DNA of 64,000 bases from Chloracidobacterium thermophilum B (GTDB lineage Bacteria; Acidobacteriota; Blastocatellia; Chloracidobacteriales; Chloracidobacteriaceae). Made by a program: the position numbers and the translations under genes. Where the stretch lies: the NCBI RefSeq assembly GCF_000226295.1, contig NC_016024.1, positions 665,501 to 729,500 of the forward strand, read 5' to 3'. Of this stretch, positions 62,579-64,000 are shown piece after piece; the stretch's first letter is position 1; each line of letters opens with the position of its first letter. Below the pieces are notes generated by a model. The model was not told where the DNA came from, did not search any database, and saw only the letters and a list, made by a program, of their open reading frames with translations.

Positions 62579-64000
62579 TTAGAGTTCCGCAGCGTATTTT
62601 TCGAGCGTGTAGCACTCGATAATGTCGCCTTCCTTGATGTCCGAAAAATGGTCAAGTCCGATCCCGCATTCAAATCCGGCCTTGACTTCGGAGACATCGT
62701 CCTTGAACCGGCGCAGCGAGGCAATCTCGCCTTCATAAACCACGACCGAATCCCGGACCAGACGCACTTTGGCAGCGCGTTTGACCACCCCCTCCAGCAC
62801 CGCGCAGCCGGCGATGTTGCCCACTTTGGGAACCTTCACCACTTTGCGCACTTCCGCCCGCCCAAGCTCGATTTCCTTGGTGAGCGGATCGAGCATGCCG
62901 ATCATGGCCTTGCGCACTTCTTCTTCGACCTTGTAGATGACGCTGTGCAGGCGGATGTCCACCCGCTCCTGTTTGGCCAGTTCAGCCACGCGCGGGGCCG
63001 GGCGGACGTTGAAGCCGATAATGATGCAGACGTGCGACATGTCGTTCGAGGCTGCGGCCAGCATCACATCCGATTCTGTGATCGCACCCACATCGGCCCG
63101 AATGACACGGATGCTGACTTTCTCGTTGGAGAGCTTCTGGAGAATTTCACGCAGGGCTTCCACCGATCCCTGCACATCGGCCTTGAGAATGACGAGCAGT
63201 TCCTTGAGCTGTCCGCTCTTCATTTGCTGGTACATGTCTTCCAGCCCGCGCGCCGCACTGCTCATCAACTGCGCCATGCGGGCTTTGGACTGCCGGTAGT
63301 TGGCCAGTTCCTGAGCGCGGGCGGCATCATCCACCACCTGAAACAGATCGCCGGCTTTGGGGACGCCCTCCAGGCCGAGCACTTCAACCGGAACTGAAGG
63401 CCCGGCTTCCGTCAGTGGCCGCCCGCGATCATCAATCAGGGCACGGACGCGCCCGAAGTGCAGGCCGACAATGAACGGATCGCCCACTTTGAGCGTCCCC
63501 TGTTGAACCAGCACCGAGGCGACGGGACCGCGCCCTTTGTCAAGGCGCGCTTCGAGAACGACGCCCGAGGCCAGCCGTTTGGTGGGGGCCTTGAGGTCGA
63601 GAAGGTCGCTTGTGAGCAGGATCATTTCGAGCAGGGTATCGAGGTTGCGCCGGTGCTTGGCGGAAATCTCGACCATGACGGTGTCGCCGCCCCACTCTTC
63701 ACAGATGAGACCGATGTCGGACAGTTCCTTTTTGACGCGCTCGACGTTGGCCTGGGGTTTGTCAATCTTGTTGATGGCCACAACAATGGGCACTTTGGCA
63801 GCCCGGGCGTGATCAATGGCTTCGATGGTCTGCGGCATCACGCCATCATCGGCGGCCACGACAATGACGGCAACATCCGCGCCTTTGGCTCCGCGTGCCC
63901 GCATCATCGTGAAGGCTTCGTGACCGGGCGTGTCCAGAAAGACGATGCGGCGCAGTTTTTCCCGATTGTCCGGGTCGGGAACCTCGACGCTGTACGCCCC
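62579..64000 (-). CDS. infB: translation initiation factor IF-2, C-terminal part (runs off window)
   Basis: The minus-strand frame is open from the window edge to a TAA at 62579, giving about 473 C-terminal residues. It shows the GTPase G3 motif DTPGHEAF, G4 NKIDKP, the domain II beta barrel (FIVGLHFGRVRALIDDRG) and the IF-2 C-terminal domain ending CYTLEKYAAEL. IF-2 delivers fMet-tRNA to the 30S subunit. The N-terminus and G1 P-loop are beyond 64000. rbfA and nrnA follow. Confidence 0.96.
   Translation of the reverse strand, partial: GAYSVEVPDPDNREKLRRIVFLDTPGHEAFTMMRARGAKGADVAVIVVAADDGVMPQTIEAIDHARAAKVPIVVAINKIDKPQANVERVKKELSDIGLICEEWGGDTVMVEISAKHRRNLDTLLEMILLTSDLLDLKAPTKRLASGVVLEARLDKGRGPVASVLVQQGTLKVGDPFIVGLHFGRVRALIDDRGRPLTEAGPSVPVEVLGLEGVPKAGDLFQVVDDAARAQELANYRQSKARMAQLMSSAARGLEDMYQQMKSGQLKELLVILKADVQGSVEALREILQKLSNEKVSIRVIRADVGAITESDVMLAAASNDMSHVCIIIGFNVRPAPRVAELAKQERVDIRLHSVIYKVEEEVRKAMIGMLDPLTKEIELGRAEVRKVVKVPKVGNIAGCAVLEGVVKRAAKVRLVRDSVVVYEGEIASLRRFKDDVSEVKAGFECGIGLDHFSDIKEGDIIECYTLEKYAAEL

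Overview
The window is about 64 kb of GC-rich bacterial chromosome, densely packed, with 61 protein genes supported to varying degrees, one tRNA, no rRNA, no CRISPR array and no recognisable transposase or integrase. Gene content (aminofutalosine-type menaquinone genes, a Ser/Thr kinase fused to TolB-like and TPR regions, DUF6677-type and HEAT-repeat proteins, a CrtC-like carotenoid hydratase, many exported proteins with pilin-like tails) suggests an Acidobacteriota member, possibly a phototrophic Chloracidobacterium-like lineage. That assignment is inference from gene content; no rRNA is present to prove it.

Left part (1-25.9 kb): a partial recJ diverges from metK and ahcY (the activated-methyl cycle). 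Then come a small anti-sigma-type ATPase with a membrane protein, a MacA/MacB-like exporter pair without its permease, an amidohydrolase that may be the aminofutalosine deaminase, the conserved yicC-gmk-rpoZ cluster, a CrtC-like protein converging on and overlapping a YtcJ-type amidohydrolase, an MFS exporter, ygfZ, mqnE, a MoxR/ChlI-like AAA+ protein, pxpBA, rfaE2, a CPA1 Na+/H+ antiporter and a YkvA-like protein.

Middle part (25.9-34.4 kb) is the accessory-looking stretch. It holds small unknown genes, a lone PotB-like permease, a 16-bp tandem repeat, a small exported protein with a heptanucleotide A-run that could support a -1 frameshift into a Cys-rich tail, a secreted TonB-C-like protein, two tandem D12-class adenine DNA methyltransferases, a CPBP intramembrane protease and a large protein with a PD-(D/E)XK-like nuclease signature. 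It abuts the 3' end of a tRNA-Glu gene. This is the best candidate for an undescribed system, such as a two-methyltransferase modification or restriction locus, although no function is proven.

Right part (34.4-64 kb): an S41 peptidase, a PilZ protein, an alpha/beta hydrolase, and pstSCAB behind a Pho-box-like triple repeat. These are followed by an M16-fold protein lacking its zinc motif, a SirB1-like protein, a large exported DUF3352-like protein, a KDPG-aldolase-like protein with an altered catalytic lysine, a KynB-like cyclase, a parvulin and a PP2C phosphatase. A HEAT-repeat protein converges on the phosphatase gene. A long minus-strand run then reads infB, rbfA, nrnA, DUF6677, a small membrane protein, purF, a small ORF, a Ser/Thr kinase, and two glycosyltransferases.
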